Source: Morella rubra
Lineage: Eukaryota; Streptophyta; Magnoliopsida; Fagales; Myricaceae
Direction of reading: 5' to 3'
DNA length: 64,000 nt
NCBI GenBank assembly: GCA_003952965.2
Contig: CM025853.1
Span: forward strand, 12,471,187 to 12,535,186
The position numbers and the translations under genes were made by a program. Shown here in pieces: positions 35,560-47,049 of the stretch (position 1 is the first letter of the stretch; every line of letters starts with the position of its first letter). Below the pieces are notes generated by a model. It saw nothing but the letters and a program-made list of their open reading frames with translations. It was not told the origin of the DNA and searched no databases.

Positions 35560-37668
35560 GAGGATCGTTAAAGCAACATGATTCTAAGAAATAAACATCA
35601 TCAAGACCCTTTATTCCAACATTTGTATCAACAAAAAAGTATCATTTTTGCCTTCTATGTATGTCTACAAAACATGACATAATAACCACTACATTAAGTA
35701 CAATCCATACAGATCTTGATCTTTTTCTCTTATACTCTTCCTCTATACTCAGGAGATCCTGAAGCAATCCATCTACGGACGCTCTCAACAATGATGTCTA
35801 GGTTCTCAGTGACCCAAACCCAACTACCAGCTTAGTATCAAGACCTCATGAATCAAGGAACTCTCCTAAGAACACTTTAGACATCTGCTAAAAGACTTTA
35901 ACAAACAACGGTAAGTCCAAATGACTCAATAAAGCTAGTGGTTAGTAGAACATGTAACAAATACAAGAAAAAGACATTGAAGAAACCCGTTCATCAATGA
36001 AATCTCAAAACAGAAGAGGAAGGTAAAGGAAAAGACTCCTTTCACTCCCAGAGTGATATATGTAACCTTCGTATCTTTGCGGCATTACTCCCAGAGTAGA
36101 ATACGGTCTGTATTTTTCGGCATTACTTCCAGAGTAGAATACGATATCCTTATAAAGGATGATTCTGCGTACAACGAAGCGGCCAGAATGCCACAACAAG
36201 TGGTACACATCCTCTTGTGCATAGTACTGTCACGTCTTCATAGTATATGTTAAGTATACATGTCTCATGTCAACACCCATACATATCATTCATGATATGC
36301 AACACTCTAACCCTTTCTCTTGGAAATCATAGAAACATTATAAAACATTATTCAAAAGAAAGTGTTGTGAAGGAAAAACAACACCTTAATTTCTCGGTTA
36401 AAAACCGGTTTAATCACCACGAATAAAACACTAATTTTGACATAAAGAGTTTTAAAATCACAAGGAATATTCAAAAGAATATGTTCAAGCTTTGAAAAAA
36501 ATATTTTTGGAAAATTTTTGAAAAGAAATGGATTAAAGTTGAAAAACAACTTGAAAACGAATCGAACTTAAAAAATGATACTATTTTTTAAATGATGTTG
36601 TTAGCATTTTTCATATTTGAAAAACACAAGAGATTCACAAAATATCTTGAAAACTTTTGAATCGAAATCAAAGATAACCAACTAAACTTTACCTTTAATG
36701 TAGTCAAACTCCTCTTATGATCTTCTAAGCTTTGATTCTTCCTTCTCTACTCGAATTCACTCTTGCTTCTCCTAGTCTTTCCTCTTCTTCACTACCTGAC
36801 TTTTCTCTTTTCTCTGAAAGCTCTACGATTTCACTCAAATGGTGAGATTTTCTAATGGCCAAACCCCCTATTTATAGGAAAACACGGTCGGTTGCATTTC
36901 GACACGTGTTTAGGCTAGCTTTGGTGAGTCAACAGGCTACATTCACCTCACTCGACACCAAGCAACCTACAGCAGCTGCAAGGCAAGGTAGCTATGGCGA
37001 ATCACCGTTGAAACTCCTACGGTTCGACACTTCGTGCTTTTCTAGGTTTAGCCTTTTTCGTCAGACTTCTAGCTTCATTTCTTGTGCTTCCTAGCCTTGC
37101 TATGTGTCATTCTCTAAGGCTGCCAAAATTTCATCTCTATCTATAACTTTATCTCTATCCACAATTTCATCTCTATCCACAGTTTCATCTCTATCCACAA
37201 TCATCTCTATCCACAATTTCATCTATATCCATAATTCATTTCTATCCACAATTCATCTTTATCCATAATTCATCTCTATTCAAAATTCATATCTATCCAT
37301 AACTTAATAAATCGACCTACTAGTTTTTGAAAAATAAAGTCTCCAAAATTGAACCATAAACTCATGGATGAACTCCCAACATATTAGTAGAATAAAAATC
37401 ATGTGGTTCGGTTTTTCGAGAAAAAACGTCCTACTAGCTTAAAAAATTAAATTGACTCAATACGTGCTCCTCAATATCCTGAACAAAAACTTAGTTACTT
37501 GCGAACTCCAATTCTCACTTAATCGGGTCCTAATCAAGATTTTGAAATTAATACATCAAGTACTAATTAATCTCACTTAGTCACTAATTACCCCCTAATG
37601 CACTACTAAACCCAAACTCAATTTCACAAAAAAATATGTTATGCTAAACAAAAGCTCGAGGTATGACA
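35560..37668 (-). mobile_element. Gypsy-type LTR fragment on the minus strand
   Basis: The inverse of 37655-37668 reads TGTCATACCTCGAG, an LTR start of chromovirus type. A TATAAATAGGGGG box (inverse, near 36866-36885) and a T/C-rich leader follow. The far end was not fixed. No coding part is seen. Confidence 0.4.
37125..37315 (+). repeat. Minisatellite, unit about 17-20 bp
   Basis: About ten copies of TCATCTCTATCCACAATT and variants run head to tail, drifting to TCATATCTATCCATAACT at the right end. It lies inside the LTR fragment. Confidence 0.85.
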
Positions 37669-38118
37669 CTATATAATGCATAAAATATGAAAATAAATTT
37701 TTCGAATAATTTTGAAAAATTCCATGAGAGATTGTTCTTGGGCAGATTTTAGGGGCAGCTGGGGTGCTCGGCCTGCCCCCCTTGGATGTAAGCTTGTTCG
37801 ACAAGAAAAATAGACTCAAAGTACGCCTACACGTACCTGCTTAGGGGAAGAAGTTATAGGAAACAAAATGATCATATTTGATCTTATTCTATAGTTAGGA
37901 CCTCTAATTAGTAGACCCCCCAAAACACAACATTTCCTATATAATTAGCTGAAACTATACATGTTCTGCATGCTATATATATATTAGTTAATAGGTCTAC
38001 CCTCATAAAGAAACAAAGAAAACAAAATGGAAGCAAAACCACATGTGTTGAATAACTATGTCTGGAGGTTAGCGATTCATCTTTCACTTACAGTTTCTCC
38101 CTATTTTGCTTACAGTAT
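37669..38118 (+). other. Probable 5' LTR region of the Copia fossil
   Basis: AT-rich DNA just before the primer-binding site, ending TTTTGCTTACA. By position it should be the 5' LTR, but its start was not identified and the matching 3' LTR lies beyond the window. Confidence 0.35.
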
Positions 38119-38133
38119 TGGTATCAGGGCCAA
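38119..38133 (+). other. Primer-binding site of the Copia fossil
   Basis: TGGTATCAGGGCC closely matches the initiator-Met-tRNA site TGGTATCAGAGCC used by plant Copia elements. It marks the element's orientation and the end of its 5' LTR. Confidence 0.75.
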
Positions 38134-38395
38134 CTTCTATGCCATGTGTTTAGTAAAATGATTTTCTTTTAAGGGGACTCAAACATTTTTGATATGTGGA
38201 TATCTATTATCAAATATATTTCTTTGGGTTGAGTCAACTCTCTTTTGATATATTCAACGTAGTGACGCTGTTCGGTCAATAATTATTCTTTTATTCTCTA
38301 AATTCAACGTCAATTTTATTTAATTTCTCTCTTGATCCGAGATAACTTTATGCAGCTTGTATTGGAGTTTATGTTGTTTTAGATCCTTCTATAAG

Positions 38396-38470
38396 CACTA
38401 CAAGAATTATAACTTTAGGTGACAAAGTTTTGGGTGTCAAACCAAATTTTGTCACCTAAAGTGACCTTTC
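38396..38470. repeat. 5' terminal inverted repeat and hairpin of the CACTA element
   Basis: After CACTACAAGAA comes TTTAGGTGACAAAG, inverted as TTTTGTCACCTAAAG within 50 bp, giving a hairpin. The 3' end has the matching TTTGGGTGACAAA...TTTGTCACCCAAAG hairpin (49510-49540). Confidence 0.85.
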
Positions 38471-38519
38471 CATGACAAAACATTAATTTCGTCACCCAAA
38501 GTCACCATGAACGCCAAAA

Positions 38520-39485
38520 CCGTCGGACAGGTTACAAACCCGTTCGGACGTATATCGCGTGTGACAACATACCACACGTCGCGCATGAGTGACGATTAAA
38601 ATAGTCACAAAATACAAAATACCGTCCAGACTCACGATCAACACGTTCGGACTCTTTGCTGGGTGACGAATTCCAAATCGACGTAACCGAGTGACGTTCA
38701 GAATCGTCACAATTGCTTTACAATAACGTCCGGACGTAACATATACAACGTCCGAACGAATCACGTGACGAATAATAATCGTCAGCATATAGTGACAAAT
38801 TGAAAATCGTCGCGAACGCTCAATCACGTCCGGACCTCCACTATAGCGTTCGCACGTGAAAAAATACATACGTCCGGACGAAACAAAAACTGTCCGCATG
38901 CATATGAATTCTATTTCCGCGAGTCGTGTGCTTCCACGTTGCAAAACTTCCACTGAAACCATCAGGGACGGGTTTAGTTCTAAGCAGCTTCTCGAATCGG
39001 TCATATTTAATGACGTTGAATTTGATTGGACCACGTGTGAATCTAACCCTGATAGGAGTCCGAACCCCAATATTACCGTTCGGACTCATTCTTGACAAAT
39101 TAAACAGGCCAGATTTAGCCAAAATCACACTTTCACTCTATTCTCTCAAACTTTTCTCTCAAAGTTTTCACTATCCGTTCGAGATCTCTCGAACAACTTT
39201 CAGGTAAGACCTTCTTTGTGAGTTTGGATTTCAATTTCATGCATTTCAATTGAATACTTCTGAAATTTTTGTGAGTTCTTTGTTCATCTATAGTGGTGTT
39301 TGTTTTGTGTTCGTCGAATTACCGTTCGGACTGTGTTATATTGCGTTCGGATGCTATACATTCGTCCGGACGTTACTCGTTAGTTCGGACGGTTAATTTT
39401 AAGAGTTCGACGCATATAAAAATAAACGTCGCCGTTTGAAATGCGTGCGAACGGTTTGTGCTTATGTTCGGACGGTTTTTGCTAG
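38520..39485. repeat. CpG palindrome array 1, with 5' UTR exon and intron
   Basis: Thirteen T[CT]CG[AG]A cores by eye, mostly in CGTCCGGACG, CGTTCGGACG or CGTCCGAACG. A CT-rich leader ends CTTTCAG before a GTAAGACC donor at 39204, and a TTTGCTAG acceptor at 39485 precedes the first accessory ATG. So the array spans promoter and intron. Confidence 0.75.
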
Positions 39486-39492
39486 GTTGACC

Positions 39493-39866
39493 ATGGACCA
39501 CTCCGAGAGAAGTATCACTAATGTTGGGGACAGACTCAGCGACCAGCTTGGGCGGACGCTTTTTTAGCGGAGCTGAGGGGGAGTATTAGGGCGATAGTGG
39601 AGCCGACGCATTCGTTGTGCATGGAGCTCCAATGCCGCTTGATCGGTTTGGAAAATAAATTTGCTCTAACGGAGGAGATGAATATTATGGAAAGGGAACT
39701 GTTCGCTGTGAGAGAACAATTGTCCCAGTTGTCCAAGTCTGTCCACACCGTTCCGATACAGCTCCAGACACTCGTCAGACGTGTAGATAATATAGAGGAG
39801 CATTTGGCGCATGTTCGTGACGTCCTCGGACAAGATCTGGATGAGCCATCTCGTGATTCGGAGTAG
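39493..39866 (+). pseudogene. Accessory gene copy 1, truncated to the coiled-coil end
   Basis: The frame opens MDHSERSITNVGDRLSDQLG, then hits a stop and continues in another frame as RAIVEPTHSLCMELQCRLIG and on through RVDNIEEHLAHVRDVLGQD. This second part aligns with the last 85 residues of accessory copy 2 (RAVMQPTHEMV ... RVVLLEEHMSDVRAVLH). It has heptad-like Leu spacing and is probably a coiled coil. The N-terminal domain of copy 2 is missing here. Confidence 0.65.
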
Positions 39867-40229
39867 TTTCATGTTTATGTTTTATCGTTATTATTAATTT
39901 ATCCTTAGAAGGATCGTCTTCGACTTGTACTAAACATTATGATTGTGTTTTTCGTTCGGTATTTAAATTATGTTTGATATTCCATATTAATTACGTTTTT
40001 TCATTAGTTTAAATTTATTAAAATTTAAACGGACGATTAGTATAATTAAAAGAGTTACTAGTACGAGTGCTATGTTAACGGAACGGATACCGTATTTACA
40101 ATTAAATAGGTGATTAGTTATAATAATTCGTGTAATAATAATTTTAATTTAAATAGTTGATTAGTTATAATTATATTGTGTTAGTGAAATGATTTAAATA
40201 AATTAAATTTATTGAAAAGAGAAAAAAAA

Positions 40230-41418
40230 TGTGGCCATGCGTCCGAACGGTGAAAATATACGTCCGGACCCACCTCTGGTAGAACAGTGACGCGTTTAAA
40301 AGGTAAGAGTTCGAACGTATAAAAATAGTGTCCGGACGCGTTTGATATTACGACATTGTTCGAACGGGCACGTTAAGCGTCCGGACGAATGTTGCAACCG
40401 TCGCATGGCTTACACGTGTTTACGTTACACGACGGTTGAAAACAGCTGTACCCGTTCGAACCCTATTATAACGTCCGGACGTAGTTTGACGTTTATTCAG
40501 CCATACGTGTGCTTCCACGTCGCGCGAAGTCAGGTAAAACCGTCCGGACGTAATTACTTTTTTGAACCATTTTAAACGGTTTAAATTTTGCATTTAATGC
40601 GGAGGACTCTCATTGGGCCACGTGTGCGGATAAGCGTCCGGACGTCTATGAGTGTCCGGACGGGTTCGACGGATTATGAAAAACGCGAACAGTTCGACAT
40701 TTTCATTAAACCGAACATTTTATCATCTAATCTCTCTCGACTCTCAGTTGATTCTTTGTCAAATCTTCGCATTCTAATCACATCCAGGTATGTTTTGTTG
40801 ATTTTTAACATGATTTTTGCTTTAAAAATTTTATTTTTTTTTACAGTTTTATATATAGGATTTCAATTCTATTTTTTGTATACTACATTGTGTTTTTTGA
40901 TTGATTTTTACGTAGAAATTGATTGTGTTAGTGTTAGGATTGTGTTAAGTGTATTTGTTTGTGATTTGGGTAGTGTGTGGGAGGTTTTGAGATGCTGCCA
41001 TGGCTGAGTTAACTCGGTCTTCGTCCCAGTATCGTCCGGACGTTTAGATATACCGTCGGACGTCTAAATAACCCGTTCGGAATTCTTTTAGTATAAAAAG
41101 GAAATACGTCGTCGTTTAGTTTGTGTCCGGACGTTACATGAAACACGTCCGGACTGTTTTATATTAAAAGTTATAAAATTTTACTATTTGTGTTTAGTTC
41201 GGACGGATATCCAAAAGTGTCCGGACGCGAGAATTATTATACAAACATGAAACGTTGTCGTTTTTCTTGTCCGGACGCTGTGTCAAATATGTCCGGACGC
41301 TTGTTTACTGTCCGAACGCTTTTTATATTTAATTTGCATTTTCTTTTTTATTATACCGTTCGGACGCCTTTTGTTGTTGTTCGGACGTAGTTCTAACCGT
41401 TCGAACGGTTTTTTGCAG
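40230..41418. repeat. CpG palindrome array 2, with 5' UTR exon and intron
   Basis: About 23 T[CT]CG[AG]A cores by eye, many as perfect CGTCCGGACG. A CT-rich leader ends CATCCAG before a GTATGTTT donor at 40788, and the intron ends TTTTTTGCAG at 41418, eleven bases before the accessory ATG. This is the densest of the arrays. Confidence 0.8.
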
Positions 41419-41428
41419 ATTATAGAAA

Positions 41429-42632
41429 ATGAACAAGCGTTTGCGTACCAGCAGTCAGGCCGATGCGGAGGAGTCTTCTGCTCCAGGTTTATCGTTGGAT
41501 GAGCATACAACAGTCATCATGTCCCGCTCGGTCGTTGTCGAGCGGCATATCCAGTTGGCGGATTTCTATGAGCTTCGGTTTGAGGATCGGACGCTTCCAG
41601 AGATAGTGGAGCAAGCAGGTTGGCTTCCATTCCTCCAGAGGACCGGGTATGCGTCAAAGAACCTGGTGCGAGAGTTCTACGCTTCTATACTTCGGCGAGG
41701 GACGTTGAGGAGCCTAGTATGGAGGTGACCGTCCGGAACGTGCAGATCATATTCTCGCCAGACGAGCTCGCTTTATTTTTGGGGTACGTGAGGGATGTGA
41801 CAGCGTTCCCTAACGTGCCAATGACAGAGGAGGGCCGCCCTACTAAGGCCGAGGTTTTCGGACGCTGCTGGGCCCGGATACGACTATCCTAGAGGGAAGC
41901 AACATGCTTCACGGGCAGCTGCTTCCTTCTGGAGGATTATGCACCTGATTCTATGCTCCACCATCGACCCGAAGAAGCACACGACGGAGTTGACTTATGG
42001 CCGGGCCGAGTTCTTGTACATGGTAGTTGTACGGGGGCTTCATGTTGATATGGCATCATTCATCTACCAATCGTCCGTGCTGAGGCCCTGAAGACCGATG
42101 CTCAGATTTTGTTGCCTTATGGTGTTCTTCTGACCTAGTTCCTGCATAACTTGATGGTACCCGAGGGTGCCGACGAGCCGAGGGCTTCCACTTGGGTCGA
42201 TTAACAAGACAACGCTCTCAAAGTCGATGGCGCAGACACGACGAGTGCTAGGTGCTGCTCGGCAGCTAGAGCTAGACGAGAGGAGCCGGCTCAGGGGACC
42301 GAGGAGCAGGATCTTGGACAGGGCTCTTCCCAGGGACTCGAGGGACAGCGGCGAGTTGGGTGGCATCTATGATGACCGAGTTGACTGAGCAGATGCGAGC
42401 GGTCATGCAGCCCACCCATGAGATGGTGGGTAATATCAGTTCTCGGCTATCAGCTCTGGAGCTTAAGGTCGTGAGCATGGACGCTGAGTTAAAGAAGCAA
42501 GTGTCCGAGGTTCAGTTGGCCCTGAAGAGCGTCGCTACCAGTGCAGAGCTAGTTGCCCTGACTGAGCGGGTCGTGTTGCTTGAGGAGCACATGAGTGATG
42601 TTCGGGCGGTTCTGCATCTCTCTGATGATTAG
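41429..42632 (+). pseudogene. Accessory gene copy 2, Transposase_32-like plus coiled coil
   Basis: The start MNKRLRTSSQADAEE is at 41429. The N-terminal domain reads VVVERHIQLADFYELRFEDR, LPEIVEQAGWLPFLQRTGY, NLVREFYASIL, then in a shifted frame VTVRNVQIIFSPDELALFLG and YVRDVTAFPNVPM. A middle part has RAEFLYMVVVRGLHVDMASFI-like sequence, and the C-terminus (42360-42632) is a Leu/Val-rich coiled coil. The pattern fits the 'putative plant transposon protein' family (Transposase_32; from memory). At least three frame changes break it. Its role in transposition is unknown to me. Confidence 0.65.
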
Positions 42633-42829
42633 GATCTTTTATTATATTTTGTTTTTATTATATTTTGAGGACATCTATTTTTATTTTATGTTTTGAGTAT
42701 GTATATTGGGATTGTAGCTGTTGTTATTCCGTTTTGCTTTATGTTATTTCATTTCGTTACTCTTTCCCAATTTCATTACACTCCTGCACTCTTATTTATA
42801 TTAGAAAGAAAAAAAAAAAAAGATTGTCA

Positions 42830-43745
42830 AAACCGTTCGGACAAGAGGATAACCGTCCGGACGTATTACAGTAAGGTCGAACGGCGTCGTACTTCGCAAG
42901 AAACCGTCCGACGGTAACTTAAACAGGGTTCGGACGCTTGTTTTAGATGGTAGTGTTGAGACGCTGTCGTTTATGGGTTTCCAAACGGCGCTGTGAAAGT
43001 TAAGAAAGCGTTCGGACGGTTATGGTGAGTCCGGACGTTTTTTTGAGATCAGACGCTGTCGTTTGGTGGTTGCTAAAACGGTGTCGTCAGCTGTAAGTCT
43101 CGTTCGGACGGTATGAAAATTTAGGCGGCATGTTTTTCCCTCGTAATCTTTTACACGTAGGCGTCTGAACGAATATATGTTCGTCCGAACGGTTTATATT
43201 CGTTTGAAAGACTGGAAATCGCGGACAGTATATCGAAAAGGATCAAAACTTAGAAATTTGAGAGATTTGAGCAAGAAGAGAAGAGGGGAGCTGATTTAAG
43301 ACGTTAATCTCATTGAAAAGGGTGTTAAAGGAGCAACCCATTTGGGATTTCGAATTGGATTGCATTTAAGGTTAGTGGGTTTTAAATTTTTTTTTTTATT
43401 TTATGATGAAAAGCATGGATTTTAGGATATCAAAGTATGTGTTTTTTGAATTTTTAGGGTCTAAAATGATCGTAATTGAGTTTGGAGTTAGTTGTGATGT
43501 GTTTATATTGAAATATTGTCATTTGGGTTGATTTTGGCATGAATTTGTGTTGAAAATGTCATCTGTTCGGAAGAACTGTGTTGTTCGACAATCGCAGTCG
43601 GACGGTTTATATACCGTCCTGACTTAATTTATCGTCCGGACGCTTTACAAAAAGGTCCGAACGCTATATTTTATGTTCGGACGGTTAATAGCGTCCGAAC
43701 GGTTTTTGCTGTCATGTTCATGCATTCATTAATTAGTAGCCTTAG
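42830..43745. repeat. CpG palindrome array 3, upstream of the transposase gene
   Basis: About a dozen T[CT]CG[AG]A cores lie on both sides of a 5' UTR-like leader that ends GCATTTAAG before a GTTAGTGG donor at 43371. The transposase reading frame starts after a TTTGAAG acceptor at 44177. The layout repeats that of arrays 1 and 2. Confidence 0.75.
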
Positions 43746-44184
43746 CCCCCGTTTAAGAATTACACGGAGTTCGGATAACGAACTCGGTGTAATTCTTGAA
43801 TTGTCCACGTTATGGACAGTTTGAGTTTACAATATGCGTAATGTGCGTAATTGTATCTGATATTGTGACTGATGTGTTTAGAAATTTCGATGCAAATCTC
43901 CTTTTGTCTTTCGGATACACATTCAGCATTGAGCTTGTACACTTGCCTTCAATGGTGGGTGTTTATGCTCAATGTTGTAGGCGTGTATCTGGGACTGAGG
44001 GGAAATGCTGTCGAAATTTCTAAAGCATCAGTCACGATAGTCGGGTCAATTACATGCAGTACGTGATATTGTAAACTTGAATGGGATAGGACCTATCACC
44101 CGGAGAAATGGAGTTGAGTGTGAATGTCATCATTTGTATTATTGTTTGCATTATTGTTTGTATTTTCGTCTTTGAAGGAACAAT

Positions 44185-46935
44185 ATGGATAAAAGCTGGA
44201 TTTATGAGGCTGATAGACTCAAAAGTGTAAAGTATAGTGATGGTGTTCGGATTTTATGAGTGTTGCCCGTAGTTATGCAGATAGTCGTGGAATGATAAGA
44301 TGTCCATGTAAGAGATGTAAGAATGTGTTGTTCAAACATGTAGACGAGATGGAGGATCATTTATACATAATTGGGTTTGACCAGAGTTACACTCATTGGG
44401 TATTTCACGGAGAGTCGATATCAGAAGTTCCTAACCGGGTAGTGACTTTAGAACCTGAACCTAGAAGCGAGGACTCTGAGGGAAACATAAATGATGATAT
44501 GAGAGACATGTTAGAAGATTTTGAGGCGGGAGCAGGGTTGATGAGAACGCTGGTGAAAATATTCCGGGTCCTGAAACAGTCGAGTCTGGGTCTGGAGACG
44601 GGTTTTCCGCGTATACTAAGTTATGGGCGATGCTGAGCGAGAGTTGTATCCCGGGTGTAAGAAGTACTCGAAGTTGTCTTTCGTTGTTAGGTTACTTCAT
44701 GTGAAGTCAGAGAATAATTTGACTGTAAAGGCATTTGAAGATGTGTTAGGTTTGATAAAAGATGCGCTGCCGGAGGGGGAGACACTTCCTAAATCTTATT
44801 ATGAGGCGAAAAAGTTAAGAAAGAATTTAGGATTTAGCTACGATAACATACATGCGTGCTTAAATGACTGTGTACTATTTTGGAAGGAGCACAGCGAGTT
44901 AGAAGAATGTCGGTGTGTGGGGAATCGAGGTGGAAGTACAGTCAGAATAGCAAATCAAAGGTTCCTCAAAAAGTGTTGCGACATTTTCCCTTGAAACCGA
45001 GGTTGCAGAGAGTGTTTCTATCAAGGCAAACGGCAACGGATATGCGTGGCACCAAGAGAAGCGTGTGGTTGAAGATGGGTGATGAGGCATCCTGCAGACT
45101 CTGGGTATGGAAGGACCTCGATAAGAAGTATGAATGGTTTGGTCGGAATCTCGTAACGTCCGGTTGGGTTTGGCATCTGATGGGTTCAATCCGTTTGGCA
45201 ACATGAGCTTATCATATAGTATATGGCCAGTGGTACTAATTCCATACAATTTGCCGCCATGGAAATGTATGAAGGATTCAAGTTTTATGCTGTCGTTGCT
45301 TATTCCTGGTCCAAGAAGTCCTGGGAATGATATCGACGTCTACTTGCAGCCATTGGTAGATGAGTTGAAGGACTTGTGGGAAAATGGAATGCAAACGTAC
45401 GACGCGGCTGTGTCAAGTTCATTTAAATTACATGCTGCTTTGCTTTGGACTAATAAATGACTTCCCGCTTATGGTAATCTCTCGGGTTGGAGTACGAAAG
45501 GACGGTTAGCATGCCCTAATTGCAATGCGAACACAACGTCATTTTGGTTGAAACATGGGGGAAACATTATTTTTTGGGACATCGCCGGTATTTGCCCGCG
45601 ACGCATGCGTGGAGGCATGATGTCGACATATTTGACGGGAAGAAAGAGTTTAGAGCAGCGCCTGAAGAAGTCACTGGAGAGGAGATACTTCAACAACTTG
45701 AATCGGTACCGTTATGTTCGTTTGGGAAGACTCAGAAGAAGAGAAAACGGCTGACATTGAGTTAAGTTGGACGAAGCGCAGCATATTCTTTGAGTTGCCG
45801 TACTGGTCAGAGTTGAAACTTCGACATAATTTGGACGTCATGCACTAGAGAAGAATATTTGTGACAATGTGTTGGAACTTTGATGAACGTCGATGGTAAG
45901 ACGAAGGACAATTCTAGTGCTCGGCGGGACTTGGCATTATTGGGCATTAAAAAGGACTTGCATTTGCAAGTTCGGGGTCAGCAGGAGGTGATGCCTCAAG
46001 CCAAGGATTAATGAATTGGGTTTCCACTTTAAGTGTTTGCAAAGTAAAGTCTAATTTAGCACAAGTATATTATAAATAAGAAATGTAACATGTGATTTTT
46101 AGGTGGTTCTGACCGAGCCTCCCACTATCTTCAAATAGGGGTGCTAGAGAACCGTACAAGTGTGGGCTGTGGTTTTTCAGGCTCACCGGGAGATATACCC
46201 TCTCTAAGCTTCTTCTTTAGTGAGGAATCACCTTTTTTGGATTTGAAGATTGAAGAATGAGTGGATATGAAATAAAAATTCATATCTCAAGTATGACGTC
46301 CCACATATGAAAACTAGCCGTTTATAGTTGCAGTTAAAACTTGCTTGTTACCGGTCATATTGTCAGAAGCTGGATCTATTTCAAATCAACCGGTCGACCC
46401 TATACCAAGCAGTCGAAGACCGGTCGAGCCGGTCGAAACTTAAGCACATGATCCGGTGTTTTTTACAATCGTACAAGTCAAAAGTGAAACTAAGAGTTAC
46501 AAGGTTTATACCCTAAGGTCTTGAAACTTCACTTTTGAGATCTTCTTGAGATCTCTTTGTCTTTGAAGATGTCTGTTGATGAAATCATCAAAATATTGTG
46601 CACAAAAGTTTAGACCCAGAAGATGCGTGACAATCACGGAACTGTCAATTACCGAAGTATGGTTGACCCTATATTTCCATCCTTTGCAAGTTGGAACGTA
46701 TATTCGGTTCATTTAGCTCATTTACCTCGGGAGGTGAAACTTGTCCAGTTCAATTTCGGTGGATGTATCCAATGGAGAGGTATATAGGAAAGATAAAGTG
46801 TTTCGTTAAGACGGTGTGAGGGCTCCATTGCAGAGAATTATGTGTTAAATGAATGTTTAACTTTTTGCTCAATGTATCTGGGTCACACGGTATTTCGTAA
46901 CACTCAGAATAGACCACAATGTGTTGATTCAATCT
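44185..46935 (+). pseudogene. TNP2-like CACTA transposase
   Basis: The start MDKSWIYEADRL at 44185 opens the transposase-associated domain, with GMIRCPCKRCKNVLF and YTHWVFHGE, a zinc-binding module. The TNP2 (Transposase_21) body follows: LYPGCKKYSKLSFVVRLLHV, EGETLPKSYYEAKKL, IHACLNDCVLFWKE, VRLGLASDGFNPFGNMSLSY, VVLIPYNLPPWKCMKD, GNDIDVYLQPLVDELKDLW, LRHNLDVMH and, after the nested LTR, VHLPREVKL and IQWRGI-like traces of the C-terminus. Frameshifts near 44250, 44630, 45000, 45140, 45460 and 45750, plus stops, disable it. The first is a missing T in VRIF. Confidence 0.88.
46001..46612 (-). mobile_element. Partial Copia-type LTR inside the CACTA transposase
   Basis: On the minus strand it runs from TTTTGTGCACAATATTTTGA near 46605 through GGTCGACC-type motifs (46390-46440) to AACCCAATTCATTAATCC near 46005. 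It is clearly the same family as the solo LTRs but much shorter (about 0.6 kb), and a clean target duplication was not found. It shows that the CACTA element was hit after it settled. Confidence 0.65.
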
Positions 46936-47049
46936 GAAGAATATGACTTAAAGTAACTTTATCGTTTCAATTTACTTTGCGTGTCTATTTTTTCATTTTG
47001 AGCAACATGTGTCCTCTAATATTGATTTATTTGGTTACAGGACGACGTC

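Noticed and set aside
38520-43745. CRISPR-like or satellite array from the evenly scattered CCGGAC motifs
   Set aside because: The motif is only about 10 bp, spacing is irregular, orientation is palindromic and the region is bounded by CACTA ends in plant DNA.
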